64,000 nucleotides of DNA from JAYRZB01 sp041916675 (GCA_041916675.1 JAYRZB010000005.1:251360-315359), one strand, 5' to 3'. Counted from the first letter of the stretch, positions 8,492 through 16,741 are shown. The notes: a model not told the origin generated them from the sequence alone. Program-made: numbers and translations.

Positions 8492-9913
8492 ATGAAAGAT
8501 ATCGTTTTGACCACATTTACAGACCTCGGCCTGTCGCAGAGCCTGATCGCAGCGCTCACCAAGGCCGGATTCGAAACCCCGACCCCGATCCAGCACAAGG
8601 CGATCCCGCCGCAGCTGGCCGGCAAGGATATTCTGGGCATTGCCCAGACCGGCTCGGGCAAGACTGCGGCGTTTGCGCTGCCGATCCTGGCGGGCCTTGC
8701 AAAGATGGAGGGCCGGATCGAGCCGCGCTCGACCCGTGCACTGATCCTGGCGCCGACCCGCGAACTGGCGGTGCAGATCGAGGAATCGTTCCGCAAGTTT
8801 GCCGGAACCATGCGCCTGTCGACCGTACTGGTGCTCGGTGGCGTGTCGCGGCACAATCAGGTGCTCAAGCTCGCCAAGGGTGTCGATGTGACCATCGCCA
8901 CGCCGGGACGGCTCAAGGACCTGCTCGACGACAAGAAGCTGCGGCTCGATTTCACCAAGTGGCTGGTGCTCGACGAAGCCGACCGGATGCTCGACATGGG
9001 CTTTATCAAGCCGGTCAAGGAAATCGCTGCTGCCATCGGTTCGCGCCGGCAGACGGCGCTGTTTTCGGCCACCATGGCACCCGAGATCGCCCAGCTTGCT
9101 GCCGGCCTGCTCAAGGACCCGGTGCGGGTTGAAGCCACGCCGCCCGCAACCACGGTTGCCATTATCGAGCAGAGCGTGATCTTTACCGCCACGGCGGGCA
9201 AGCGCGCCAAGCTCAATGAGCTCCTGGCCGACGAGACCATGGGCAAGGTGATCGTGTTTGCCCGCACCAAGCATGGGGCGGATCGCGTGACCAAGAACCT
9301 GGCGCTCGACGGGCATACGGCGGCGGCCATTCACGGCAACAAGAGCCAGAATGCCCGACAGGCGGCGCTGAAGGGTTTCGCCGATGGCAAGGTGCGCATC
9401 CTTGTGGCAACGGACATTGCGGCGCGTGGCATCGACGTGCCCAATATCAGCCATGTCATCAACTATGAACTGCCTGATGACCCGGAAAACTATGTGCACC
9501 GGATTGGCCGCACCGGCCGAAACGGCGCTTCGGGTATTGCGATCACGCTGTGTGACGGTCCCGAACGCAGCAAGCTGCGGGATGTGGAGCGTCTGATCCG
9601 CCGCACGCTGCCGTGGACGGGTGAAACCAACCCATCGGATCGCGGTCCGAAATCGCCGGCGCCCAAGCGCCCCGAACAGAAGCGCTCGTACAATGGCAAT
9701 GCCAATGCCCGGTCGCACCAGGGACGTCCTTCGGATGCGGCGCGTGGCGATGGCAAGAAAGCCTGGTGGGAAAAGGATGCCAAGCCAGCCGCTGCCGCGC
9801 CCAAGGGCACCGCGGGCAAGGTGAAGCCGCGCTGGAACAAGGACCAGAAAGACGGCGCCCGGGCCCGCCGGACCGATGGCGACCGTCCGCGCACCGAACG
9901 CGCCGCGAGCTGA
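8492..9913 (+). CDS. rhlE: DEAD-box RNA helicase (RhlE-like)
   Basis: A 473-residue ATP-dependent RNA helicase. The start at 8492 places the Q-motif properly (PTPIQ, 30-34). Motif I AQTGSGKT is at 51-58, followed by PTREL, the DEAD box (VLDEADRMLDMGF), SAT, ARGID and HRIGRTGR. The last 100 residues are a basic, Pro/Ala/Lys/Arg-rich disordered tail as in RhlE-type proteins that bind ribosomal or cold-structured RNA. It is a single gene with a strong terminator behind it. About 300 bp upstream is gene-free, leaving room for a long 5' leader; I saw no specific element there. Confidence 0.92.
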   Translation: MKDIVLTTFTDLGLSQSLIAALTKAGFETPTPIQHKAIPPQLAGKDILGIAQTGSGKTAAFALPILAGLAKMEGRIEPRSTRALILAPTRELAVQIEESFRKFAGTMRLSTVLVLGGVSRHNQVLKLAKGVDVTIATPGRLKDLLDDKKLRLDFTKWLVLDEADRMLDMGFIKPVKEIAAAIGSRRQTALFSATMAPEIAQLAAGLLKDPVRVEATPPATTVAIIEQSVIFTATAGKRAKLNELLADETMGKVIVFARTKHGADRVTKNLALDGHTAAAIHGNKSQNARQAALKGFADGKVRILVATDIAARGIDVPNISHVINYELPDDPENYVHRIGRTGRNGASGIAITLCDGPERSKLRDVERLIRRTLPWTGETNPSDRGPKSPAPKRPEQKRSYNGNANARSHQGRPSDAARGDGKKAWWEKDAKPAAAAPKGTAGKVKPRWNKDQKDGARARRTDGDRPRTERAAS

Positions 9914-9936
9914 TCGGCAGAGGTTGAATGAAGGTA

Positions 9937-9965
9937 GGGCGGCCGATCGGGCCGCCCTTTTTGTT
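9937..9965 (+). terminator. Terminator of the helicase gene
   Basis: GGGCGGCC and GGCCGCCC flank a GATCG loop and are followed by TTTTTGTTT, 24 bp after the helicase stop. Confidence 0.9.
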
Positions 9966-10022
9966 TGGAACTGCGTGATTTTCCGAGCGCGGCAGGGCAG
10001 AGTGGGGAAGGAGGACTTGCCG

Positions 10023-10844
10023 ATGACCCATATGACCGCGCGCTTTGAACTGCCTGCCATCGGGCTGGGGACCGGGCCCTTGAATGGCGAGGCCGGGATC
10101 GGGCTGATGACCGATGCGATCCGGGGCGGTTACAGGCTGCTCGATACGGCAGCGCTTTATGGCAATGAGCGCGAGGTGGGGGAAGCGGTGCGGGCCTCGG
10201 GGGTGGCGCGCGAGGAGCTGATTGTGGTCACCAAGGTATGGGTGGACAAGCTCGGCGCGGCCGACATGATCCGCTCGGCCGAAGAAAGCCTTGCGCGACT
10301 GGGCATGCCCTATGTCGACCTGTTCTTGCTGCACTGGCCCAACCCGAACATACCAATGCGTGAATCGATCGGGGCGCTGAACCTGTTGCGGTCGACCGGG
10401 CTGACGCGCACGATCGGGGTGTCGAACTTCCCCAGCCGGATGCTGGCCGAGGCGCAGGCGGAAAGCGAAGCGCCGCTGGTGGTCAACCAGATCGAGTTTC
10501 ATCCCTATCTGCAGCAGGATGTGCTGATCGGGGCGTGTCGGCACCTGGGTGTGCAGGTGATGGCGCATTGCCCGCTCGGACGGGTGGGCAGCTTGTTTGA
10601 TGAACCTGCGGTGGTGGCGGCAGGGGCGGCGCATGGCAAGACCCCGGCGCAGGTGGTGTTGCGCTGGCATGTGCAGCAGGGGGTGATCCCGATACCAGGT
10701 TCGACCAATGCCCAAAGACTTGCCGAGAACATTGATGTGTTCGATTTTGCGCTGAGCGAGGAGGAAATGGCCGCGATCAGCGGGTTGTCGGCCAGACCCT
10801 ACCGGATCTGCGAGCCGCCGGTGCCGTTTGACTTTGACCCGTAA
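10023..10844 (+). CDS. Aldo/keto reductase (2,5-diketogluconate reductase-like)
   Basis: A 273-residue NADPH-dependent TIM-barrel reductase. A GAAGGAGG ribosome site at 10007-10014 fixes the start at 10023. The catalytic tetrad is complete: Asp41 and Tyr46 (DTAALYG), Lys71 (VVTKVW) and His104 (LLHWP). GVSNF and the C-terminal IPGSTNAQRLAEN cofactor loop are also present. Closest to the DkgA/DkgB group, which reduces keto-acids and small aldehydes. It stands alone; the physiological substrate cannot be told from context. Confidence 0.88.
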   Translation: MTHMTARFELPAIGLGTGPLNGEAGIGLMTDAIRGGYRLLDTAALYGNEREVGEAVRASGVAREELIVVTKVWVDKLGAADMIRSAEESLARLGMPYVDLFLLHWPNPNIPMRESIGALNLLRSTGLTRTIGVSNFPSRMLAEAQAESEAPLVVNQIEFHPYLQQDVLIGACRHLGVQVMAHCPLGRVGSLFDEPAVVAAGAAHGKTPAQVVLRWHVQQGVIPIPGSTNAQRLAENIDVFDFALSEEEMAAISGLSARPYRICEPPVPFDFDP

Positions 10845-10958
10845 TGCCAGATGAACGGCAGATAAATGCAGCGGTGGGGAGCGGTTCAAACGCGATGATC
10901 TAGAGATGACGCAATCGCCAATGCAGCCGGCGCGGACCGGCCCCGGGGGAACGTCAAA

Positions 10959-11078
10959 ATGCTCAAAGTCTCGCTGGTCATCCTGTTCGTCATGTCCATG
11001 GCAACGCTGACGGTTGCTGCATCCTATTTGCCATCGCCGCCGCAGATCGGTTCGGGGGCGTCTGCAGCGGTCTACTAG
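10959..11078 (+). CDS. 39-residue single-span membrane peptide
   Basis: ATG at 10959 with GGGGGA 8 bp upstream opens a 39-codon frame. The peptide starts MLKVSLVILFVMSMATLTVA, a Lys followed by one 18-residue hydrophobic span or uncleaved signal, then a short Ser/Pro/Gly tail. It is followed 4 bp later by a second peptide whose hydrophobic core resembles it. Not recognised as a known family. The ribosome site, hydrophobic bias and paired arrangement argue it is expressed, but a frame this short could be chance. Confidence 0.5.
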   Translation: MLKVSLVILFVMSMATLTVAASYLPSPPQIGSGASAAVY

Positions 11079-11082
11079 GCCG

Positions 11083-11163
11083 ATGCAACTGACGCTGGTG
11101 CTGCTGTTTCTGCTGGTGATGGCGGTGCTGACGTTTGCGGCGGCAACCGTGGTGCTGGTCTAG
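11083..11163 (+). CDS. 26-residue single-span membrane peptide
   Basis: ATG at 11083, 4 bp after the stop of the preceding peptide, opens a 26-codon frame encoding an almost pure transmembrane helix (MQLTLVLLFLLVMAVLTFAA and six more residues). No ribosome site of its own, so translational coupling is likely. Aligned with the 39-residue peptide it shares LV-LF---MA-LT-AA, suggesting a duplication. It ends 2 bp before the convergent toxin gene. Function unknown. Confidence 0.4.
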   Translation: MQLTLVLLFLLVMAVLTFAAATVVLV

Positions 11164-11165
11164 TT

Positions 11166-11624
11166 CTATCCAAGCAATCGCTGGTCGAATGGCGCCTTGC
11201 TCACCGAAACAATGGTGATGCGGGACGCGTCGGTGTGGGCCGGATTGAGGACGTAGTTTGACCCGACCGGCATGATGACCGACGGCACTTTCAGCACGGC
11301 GCTGGAGCGGGCGGCAAACCAGGCCATGCCGTAGCGGCGGGTGAGGGCGGGGTGACGCGGCCAGTCGGCCCGCTCGGCCATCAGGTCCTGCCGGGTGATG
11401 CTGATGACGGGCAGATCGTCAGGCAAGTCAATTTCCAGCAACTGGTAGCCGCTGGGCAGGTCCTCGGGATCGACCTCGAGATGCACAAGTGTTTCAAGCA
11501 GCGCCAGGGCCGCGTGCTCGGCCAGATAAACAGCGGGCGTGCCGCGCTCATGCCAGCGGCCGGACGCGCGCCTGCCGCCTTCGCCGCTGAGATCGGCGTA
11601 GTTCGAAATGCGCCAGAGCCGCAC
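11166..11624 (-). CDS. RES-domain toxin (NAD+-degrading type)
   Basis: A 152-residue RES-family protein, starting from a GTG at 11624. The N-terminal MRLWRI, the Arg/Gly segment ASGRWHERGTPAVYLAE, and the later ARSSAVLKVPSVIMP and NYVLNP blocks are characteristic. RES toxins of RES-Xre systems deplete NAD+ by phosphorolysis or hydrolysis and stop growth. The antitoxin gene lies immediately upstream with a 6-bp gap, the usual antitoxin-first order. The toxin lacks a clear ribosome site of its own, consistent with coupling. Confidence 0.9.
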   Translation of the reverse strand: MRLWRISNYADLSGEGGRRASGRWHERGTPAVYLAEHAALALLETLVHLEVDPEDLPSGYQLLEIDLPDDLPVISITRQDLMAERADWPRHPALTRRYGMAWFAARSSAVLKVPSVIMPVGSNYVLNPAHTDASRITIVSVSKAPFDQRLLG

Positions 11625-11630
11625 GCCGGA

Positions 11631-12116
11631 TCAGCCGAAGGTGCCGGAATCGATGTGGATGAGCATGTCCTCGACGTGCCGCCCGCCCGCTTCGCTGGCC
11701 AGAAAATCCAGCGGAGTGGCCCCGTTCAGGCTGGCCTTGGGCTTGCGCAGCCAGCGCCCGGCCTTGTCGCGATCGCCAAAGACACTCATAGCGAGGCTGC
11801 CGACGCGCTGCAGGCGCAGGGCCTTGTCGGTTTCTTCGACAGTGAGCGGCTCGGCCTGCTGATAGCGGCGGGCCAGCGTGCGCATGGGTACAACGAGGCG
11901 ATTGATCTCGGCCTTGTCAAAGCCCAGCGCGCTCAGGTCATCGAGCGCGGCGGGGCTTGCCTGCAGGTTGTGCAGCACCGGCAGGGCAGATTCGATATCG
12001 AGATCGAGGTGATCGATGATGTGAGGCGGTTCGAACGCGGTGTCGAAGGCAACATCACGGAGTTCGCCCGGGGTCGTGTCTGGCTGTTTCCAGTGCTTTG
12101 CGGTGTGGGAAGCCAT
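11631..12116 (-). CDS. Xre/MbcA/ParS-type antitoxin (DUF2384)
   Basis: A 161-residue antitoxin partner of the RES toxin. I place the start at the ATG at 12116; the frame is open further upstream but that sequence has no coding character. The N-terminal half carries a helical DNA-binding-like region. The C-terminal half is the toxin-binding DUF2384 domain with SLAMSVFGDRDKAGRWL, then LNGATPLDFLASEAGG and VEDMLIHID. Such antitoxins neutralise RES and repress their own promoter. The upstream strand contains imperfect TGCCA/TGGCA inverted pairs near 12117-12160 that could be the operator. Confidence 0.88.
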   Translation of the reverse strand: MASHTAKHWKQPDTTPGELRDVAFDTAFEPPHIIDHLDLDIESALPVLHNLQASPAALDDLSALGFDKAEINRLVVPMRTLARRYQQAEPLTVEETDKALRLQRVGSLAMSVFGDRDKAGRWLRKPKASLNGATPLDFLASEAGGRHVEDMLIHIDSGTFG

Positions 12117-12189
12117 TTGTGCCAAATGCCGTGAAAGTGTTGCAATGTGGCATAAGTAGGCGGGGGAGAGGGGGAAGTCAATAGAATTG

Positions 12190-12783
12190 TCAGGGGAGGG
12201 GGATGCCGGCGGTACCCTTATTGGCCTGATAGAGGGCGGACAGATCGGCATAAAGGGCGGCGATATCCTCGACGCGCGCGGTCAGGGCCTCGCGGTTGCC
12301 GCGATCGAGGCTGGCGAGGGTGCGCACGATGTCGTGGGATTTCCAGTAGGCATTGGAGGCGTTGTAGCCGCCGGGTTCGAGGGTGAAGACCTCTTTGAGG
12401 ATGCGCAGGTCGTGGGGAATGTTGAAGCTGTCGCGGCTGTCTTCATGGCTGAACAGGAAATAAAAGTTGTCGTATCCCGCCCAGGTGATGGCCGACAGGC
12501 AGAGCGAGCAAGGCTCGTGAGTGGCCAGGAAGATGCAATCGGCGGGGGCGGGCAGGCTGGCGCGGTCGCGCTCGTAGAGCTTCTTGATGGCGTGCATTTC
12601 CCCGTGCCAAAGCGGGTTTTCGATCTCGTTATTGGTTTCGGCGATGACCACGGACAGGTCGGACTTGCGCAGGATGGCGGCGCCAAAAATCTTGTTGCCG
12701 CGCGCCACCTCACGCCGGGTCATGGGAGCGATATCGCCTTCGATCACATCGAGCAGGCGGGAGAGCAGGGCGGCGGTATCCAT
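12190..12783 (-). CDS. Nucleoside/nucleotide deaminase-fold protein
   Basis: A 197-residue zinc-dependent deaminase of the cytidine-deaminase superfamily. The zinc site is complete: HGE at 60-62 and PCSLC at 91-95. The family includes cytosine, guanine, tRNA-adenosine and nucleotide deaminases. The extra C-terminal 90 residues (Tyr/Trp-rich, then Leu-rich helices) are longer than in TadA or guanine deaminase, so I do not assign a substrate. It lies between a META-domain protein and the RES/Xre pair, all on the minus strand, with 73 bp to the antitoxin. Confidence 0.8.
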   Translation of the reverse strand: MDTAALLSRLLDVIEGDIAPMTRREVARGNKIFGAAILRKSDLSVVIAETNNEIENPLWHGEMHAIKKLYERDRASLPAPADCIFLATHEPCSLCLSAITWAGYDNFYFLFSHEDSRDSFNIPHDLRILKEVFTLEPGGYNASNAYWKSHDIVRTLASLDRGNREALTARVEDIAALYADLSALYQANKGTAGIPLP

Positions 12784-12837
12784 GGCAGGTCGGCTCCGGT
12801 TGGCACAAAGGCCAGACTAGGCGATGGGATATGGGGG

Positions 12838-13608
12838 TCAACCGGCGGTTTTGTTGAAGCTGGCGAGGATTGTGCCTTGCGCGTCGAGCAGGAGCAGCAG
12901 GTCGCCCTCGATGCGCCAGGACACGGTGGCGGCGAGCGCGGCAAAGAAGGCAGCTTCCTGAGCGCTGACCGGTTCGGCACAGGCCATGCGGGTGGCAGCG
13001 ACGGCGGAAAAGCGCAGGCTTTCGTCTTCGAGCCGGGCCTGGGCGAAATAGTTGTTGCATGACCCCTTGCCCCCGGCGCGCATGTCGGCGGCGATAGACA
13101 GGGTCAGTTCGGAAAATTCGATGACGGGGGCGCCGTTGAGCGTTTCGGCCCGCCAGACGATATCGAGAAGCGCCGGTGTTGCGGGCACGACAGGGGCGGC
13201 GACCGGATCTGCGGCGCGCTGCAGGAGGATCAGGATGGGCCCGGCAGGGGCGCGCGGATCGACCGGATAAGGTTCGGCATTGCGGAAAACCACCTGACCA
13301 TCGGCAGAGATTTCGGCGGAGAGCGCATAGGCGTGGCCAGCGAGCAGGACCTTGTCGTCAAAATTCAGCGTGAACGTGAGCGGCACCTGGCCCTCGCCGG
13401 TGATGGCGGCTTCGGCGCGGACCGGGGTTTTGGCGGCAGCATCGGTGAGATCGAGCAGTTGGACGGTGAGCACCCCATTGGGCGGGAGGGCGATGCGCTC
13501 GCGATAAGTGACTTCACCGCTCAGCGTCAGGGGAGTGGCAAGGGCGGGTAAGACGGTGAATGCGGCAAGCACCGACATCAGCCCGGCAATGATGCGCATA
13601 GCGGCCAT
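12838..13608 (-). CDS. Exported YbaY/META-domain protein
   Basis: A 256-residue protein with a signal peptide (hydrophobic 5-22, ALA site near 22-24). Residues about 28-125 form a YbaY-type domain (LSGEVTYRERIALPPN, later VFRNAEPYPVD), and 145-255 form a META/HslJ domain with the CNNYFA and TRMACAEP motifs that often pair two cysteines. The AAGGGAG ribosome site supports the start at 13608. Such proteins are periplasmic or outer-membrane anchored and linked to envelope stress or drug tolerance; the exact role is unknown. Confidence 0.82.
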   Translation of the reverse strand: MAAMRIIAGLMSVLAAFTVLPALATPLTLSGEVTYRERIALPPNGVLTVQLLDLTDAAAKTPVRAEAAITGEGQVPLTFTLNFDDKVLLAGHAYALSAEISADGQVVFRNAEPYPVDPRAPAGPILILLQRAADPVAAPVVPATPALLDIVWRAETLNGAPVIEFSELTLSIAADMRAGGKGSCNNYFAQARLEDESLRFSAVAATRMACAEPVSAQEAAFFAALAATVSWRIEGDLLLLLDAQGTILASFNKTAG

Positions 13609-13692
13609 GGTGGTCTCCCTTCAGCTGCAGGCTGGCTTACTATGAGCCAATTGCAACCAAGATACGACGGCCGCTTGGGCCGAGGGTAAATT

Positions 13693-14196
13693 TCAATCCG
13701 GCAGGGCGACGGTATAGGGATCGGGGAAGCTGAACTCTTCGAGATTGGCGCCATCGCCGCCCCGGTCGACAACGAGGAAAGCGCTTTCGGCCTCAAGGGC
13801 GGTGAGCACGCCATGCCAGGTGTTGATCGCAATGTTCACGCCCTGGCCGGGGCGGGTGAGAAAGGCGCGTGGCGTGCCCGGCACACCGCCAAGATCGGGG
13901 GCGGTGATGACGAGGAATGGTCGTTGGCTGAGGGGATAGAAGGCCTGGCTGCCAAGCGGGTGGCGCTCGACCAGGCTCAGGGTCAGTGGCAGGGCATAGG
14001 GCTGGCCGACAAAGATCGAGATCAGCGGCCGGGGATTTTCACCGGCAAGCTCGATCTCGGCCAGATCGTGATAGCGCTCGGTATGGCCGTTGTTGATGGG
14101 ATAGTGGTGCGCGCCAGCCGTTTCGATGACCTGGCCGAAGGGCTCGAAGGCCGCCCGGCTCAGGGGTTCGATGATGATGGTGCGTCCGGCAGCCAT
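13693..14196 (-). CDS. allA: Ureidoglycolate lyase
   Basis: A 167-residue AllA-family enzyme (ureidoglycolate to glyoxylate plus urea). The N-terminal IIEPLSRAAFEPFGQVIE, the central QPYALPLTLSLVERHPLGSQ and the WHGVLTAL block match the cupin-like AllA fold. The ATG overlaps the allantoicase TGA by one base (TGATG), so the two are translated together. It is the last step of the allantoin branch; the glyoxylate made here can be used by the malate synthase encoded at 43090. Confidence 0.92.
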   Translation of the reverse strand: MAAGRTIIIEPLSRAAFEPFGQVIETAGAHHYPINNGHTERYHDLAEIELAGENPRPLISIFVGQPYALPLTLSLVERHPLGSQAFYPLSQRPFLVITAPDLGGVPGTPRAFLTRPGQGVNIAINTWHGVLTALEAESAFLVVDRGGDGANLEEFSFPDPYTVALPD

Positions 14197-15200
14197 CAGG
14201 CGAGCTTGCCCCAGAGGCGCAGGCGGGAAATGCCGCCATCGGGGTAAATATTGACCCGCACATGGGTGACCGGGCCGAGGGCGTTGACGCTGTCATATTT
14301 GTGAATGGCGTCGGGGGAGAGTTTTTGCGGTGCAATCAGTTCGGGCCAGAACATGGCCGAGGTGACAATGGCGGCATCGAGCCCATTGCCCATATCGCCA
14401 AGGTCGGCCGCCTGGATGGAGACCTTGTCGGGGTAGTTGCCCTTGTAAAAGGCGGTATCGACCTCGGCGGCCTCGATGACGCCGCGCGTGCCCAGCGCCA
14501 GGATGATCCAGTCATTGCCCGGAACGCGGCGGCGGCGGGTTTCCCAGCCATCACCCATGTTGAGCCCGCGGCCCGGTGAGAGCATGCGCTGGAAGGCACC
14601 ATAGTGGGCATCGGAATAGCCAATGACCCGGCCACCATTGAGGGCGGAGACCAGATCGATGCGCTGACCTGCCAAGCGCTTGCGGTCCAGATGCGGCTGG
14701 CCAAAGACGCGCAGCCGGGCCACCCCGCCGTCGGGATAAATATGCAGGCGGACATGGGTCCAGACCTGATCGGAGGTGCATGGGAAATAGTGATGGGCGC
14801 TGGCGCCGAGCGCCGACATGGGCAGGATCTGGGTCCAGACGGTCTTGTCGTCGGGGTCGCCGTTGACGTTGCAGGCTTCAACCATGGCGCCGGGCGGGAA
14901 ATTGCCGGTGAACCAGGAGGTGTCGATATCAAAGCCGCTGATGACGCCGGGCACGGCGAGGCGGACGACGGCATGATCGTGCCCGCCATTGCGGCGGCGG
15001 ATGGATTCCCAGCCATCCATGTATTTGCCGTTGTCGTCATAAAGGTCCGGATCGAAGGTGGCCGGGGCATCGGCCAGCATGCGGTTGACCTCGGCAAAGA
15101 AATCATCGGTGACGCTGATGGCTTTGGCACCAAGCCCGGCAGACGCCAGGTTGACGCTGTTACGGGCAAAATCTGGCAGGTCGGCGTTGGGAAGGGTCAT
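14196..15200 (-). CDS. alc: Allantoicase
   Basis: A 334-residue allantoicase (allantoate to ureidoglycolate plus urea). I start at the ATG at 15200 because the further open frame upstream is not protein-like and allantoicases normally run about 330-350 residues. Two internal repeats are visible, each with a DGWE(S/T)RRR block and a HVR.(H/N)IYPDGG.(A/S)RLR.(F/W)G block, the family hallmark. It is first in the minus-strand alc-allA pair. Confidence 0.93.
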   Translation of the reverse strand: MTLPNADLPDFARNSVNLASAGLGAKAISVTDDFFAEVNRMLADAPATFDPDLYDDNGKYMDGWESIRRRNGGHDHAVVRLAVPGVISGFDIDTSWFTGNFPPGAMVEACNVNGDPDDKTVWTQILPMSALGASAHHYFPCTSDQVWTHVRLHIYPDGGVARLRVFGQPHLDRKRLAGQRIDLVSALNGGRVIGYSDAHYGAFQRMLSPGRGLNMGDGWETRRRRVPGNDWIILALGTRGVIEAAEVDTAFYKGNYPDKVSIQAADLGDMGNGLDAAIVTSAMFWPELIAPQKLSPDAIHKYDSVNALGPVTHVRVNIYPDGGISRLRLWGKLA

Positions 15201-15640
15201 GGTCACTCGCAGCGGTTTTGCTATCGATAGCGCATGGCCGCGGGAGCGGGAAGGCGGGACGTGCATGTGACTGTGCCCCGCGCGGATTTCCGGGCGGGGT
15301 TTTAGTGCGGCGGTCTGGGGCAAAGTCGGCCTCAGTGTGGGGTATATGGTTTGGTGCGAAGCGTCCTTTGCCCCAGACAATGGGATTTTTCACGAGGGCG
15401 ATCCAGGTGACGGACCTTAACCGGCAGCTGTCGCTATAGCCTCGCGCGAAACCAGGCGACCCCGGCTTCCCCATTTCCCTCCGCTGATCGTTCGTTGCAA
15501 CCACGCCGCAACGGAGGGACGGGGCAATGATGATGGAGATTGAGAAGGCGGGGATAAGTTTTGTTGGGGGGGGTGGGTTCTGGGTGCAGAGCGTGGCCCC
15601 TCTTTCGGGACCCTCAGCCCTGGAAAAATGCAGAGCGAGA
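15201..15640. other. Gene-free stretch upstream of alc
   Basis: About 440 bp without a convincing gene. It should hold the alc promoter (minus strand). I see two weak hairpins: CCCCGC/GCGGGG at 15276-15299 followed by TTTT on the plus strand, and CCCTCCG...GTTGC/GCAAC...CGGAGGG at 15477-15518. Neither has an obvious gene to serve. Confidence 0.5.
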
Positions 15641-15973
15641 CTAGGACTTCGAGCGCTCGAGGGTGGATTTGAGGTGGGCGAGTTTGTCGACGGACTGGAC
15701 GGCGAAGGGGCCGAGCCAGCGGTCGTGGATGTCCTTGATGGGCAGGGGGTTCAGGTGGTTCCAGCGCTCGCGGCCCTGGCGGGTGACAAGGACCAGATCG
15801 GCGGATTCGAGCACTTTGAGGTGCTGCATGACGGTGCAGCGGTCGATGTCGGAAAAGGCATCGCACAGGGCTCCGGTGGTCATGGGATTGTCGCGCAGCA
15901 GATCGAGCATTTCGCGGCGGCGATAGTGGCCGAGCGCTTTGAAAATCCTGTCGTTCTTTGCGCGATTTGACAT
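15641..15973 (-). CDS. ArsR-family winged-helix repressor
   Basis: A 110-residue helix-turn-helix protein: FKALGHYRRREMLDLL is the start of an ArsR fold and CTVMQHLKVLESADLV its recognition helix region. No metal-binding CXC motif is seen, so it is of the non-metal class that pairs with AHSA1/SRPBCC genes. The divergent neighbour is exactly such a gene. The ATG sits inside a perfect palindrome and has no ribosome site, suggesting a leaderless, self-repressed message. Confidence 0.88.
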   Translation of the reverse strand: MSNRAKNDRIFKALGHYRRREMLDLLRDNPMTTGALCDAFSDIDRCTVMQHLKVLESADLVLVTRQGRERWNHLNPLPIKDIHDRWLGPFAVQSVDKLAHLKSTLERSKS

Positions 15974-15991
15974 GTTATAAAACTATAACAT
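15972..15991. promoter_or_regulatory. Palindromic operator between the ArsR and SRPBCC genes
   Basis: ATGTTATA and TATAACAT with an AAAC centre form a perfect 8-bp inverted repeat. It overlaps the ATG of the ArsR gene and lies 33 bp before the SRPBCC start, so it can silence both directions. TATAAC/TATAGT within it could be the two -10 elements. Binding by the ArsR protein is inferred from position. Confidence 0.75.
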
Positions 15992-16024
15992 ATGATGCCA
16001 TAAAGCAAGTGAGGGGAGTAGGAA

Positions 16025-16492
16025 ATGGAGCTGAAATTCCGGGTGGCGGTGCGGATTGCAAAGCCGGTGGCTGAGGTGTTCGAGGCGGTGGTCAATCCCG
16101 ATCACCTCTCGCAGTTCTTCACCACGGGGGGCGCCAAGGGGCGGCTGGAATCGGGATCGGTGGTCACCTGGGATTTCCACGATTTTCCCGGCGCGTTTCC
16201 GGTCAAGGTGGTCAGCGTTGAACCCAACGCGCGCATAGTGCTGCACTGGGGCGCGGCCGACGATGCACCGGAGGGCGAGGTGTTCGCTGAACACGACACA
16301 ACGGTGACCATGACCTTCGAGGGACTTGAGGACGGCCGCACGCTGGTGGCGATCACTGAAGAAGGGTGGCGCGAAACGCCCAAGGGGCTCAAGGCATCCT
16401 ATGGCAATTGCGAAGGCTGGACCGGCATGCTGTTTGCCATGAAGATGTGGGTGGAGCACGGGCTGAAGATACGGCACGGCACCTATAAGTAG
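16025..16492 (+). CDS. SRPBCC/AHSA1-domain protein
   Basis: A 155-residue START-like fold protein. The N-terminus (KFRVAVRIAKPVAEVFEAVVNP) and the C-terminal GWTGMLFAMKMWVEHG helix match the AHSA1/activator-of-Hsp90-like family. The GAGGGGAG ribosome site lies 7-10 bp before the ATG. It is divergent from an ArsR repressor, a very common pair in alphaproteobacteria. The ligand is unknown. Confidence 0.88.
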   Translation: MELKFRVAVRIAKPVAEVFEAVVNPDHLSQFFTTGGAKGRLESGSVVTWDFHDFPGAFPVKVVSVEPNARIVLHWGAADDAPEGEVFAEHDTTVTMTFEGLEDGRTLVAITEEGWRETPKGLKASYGNCEGWTGMLFAMKMWVEHGLKIRHGTYK

Positions 16493-16533
16493 CGGTGACG
16501 GATTTTTAGCCGATCCGTGGCAAGATCGGCTCC

Positions 16534-16731
16534 ATGTTCGAGCAGATCGAAGAATTCCAGCGCGTTGTGAGTACCCCGGTCCTGGCGTTTCTGGCCCAGA
16601 CCTGGCCGATACTGGTCCTGGGCGTGCTGCTGGCCTGGATCTACTACTGGGTGCGCGTACGCCAAGGGCATGGCGGCGGCGACAACGGCGAAGGCGTCGA
16701 CTTTGACAGCGATGGTGGCGGCGCAGACTGA
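16534..16731 (+). CDS. Small single-span membrane protein
   Basis: A 65-residue protein with one transmembrane helix (about residues 16-42, PVLAFLAQTWPILVLGVLLA then WIYYWV), a basic flank (RVRQ) and a short acidic Gly/Asp tail. It follows the SRPBCC gene by 41 bp and ends 10 bp before the convergent puuE. No family recognised; the charge pattern and length make a real gene likely. Confidence 0.55.
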   Translation: MFEQIEEFQRVVSTPVLAFLAQTWPILVLGVLLAWIYYWVRVRQGHGGGDNGEGVDFDSDGGGAD

Positions 16732-16741
16732 GCCGCCACAG

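Noticed and set aside
8414..10889. Two long minus-strand open frames
   Set aside because: They lie opposite the RhlE-like helicase, its terminator and the aldo/keto reductase; stop-poor antisense frames are expected at this GC content.
15276..15303. Terminator-like CCCCGC/GCGGGG hairpin with TTTT on the plus strand
   Set aside because: No plus-strand gene precedes it; the stem is only 6 bp and may be a chance structure in the alc leader region.
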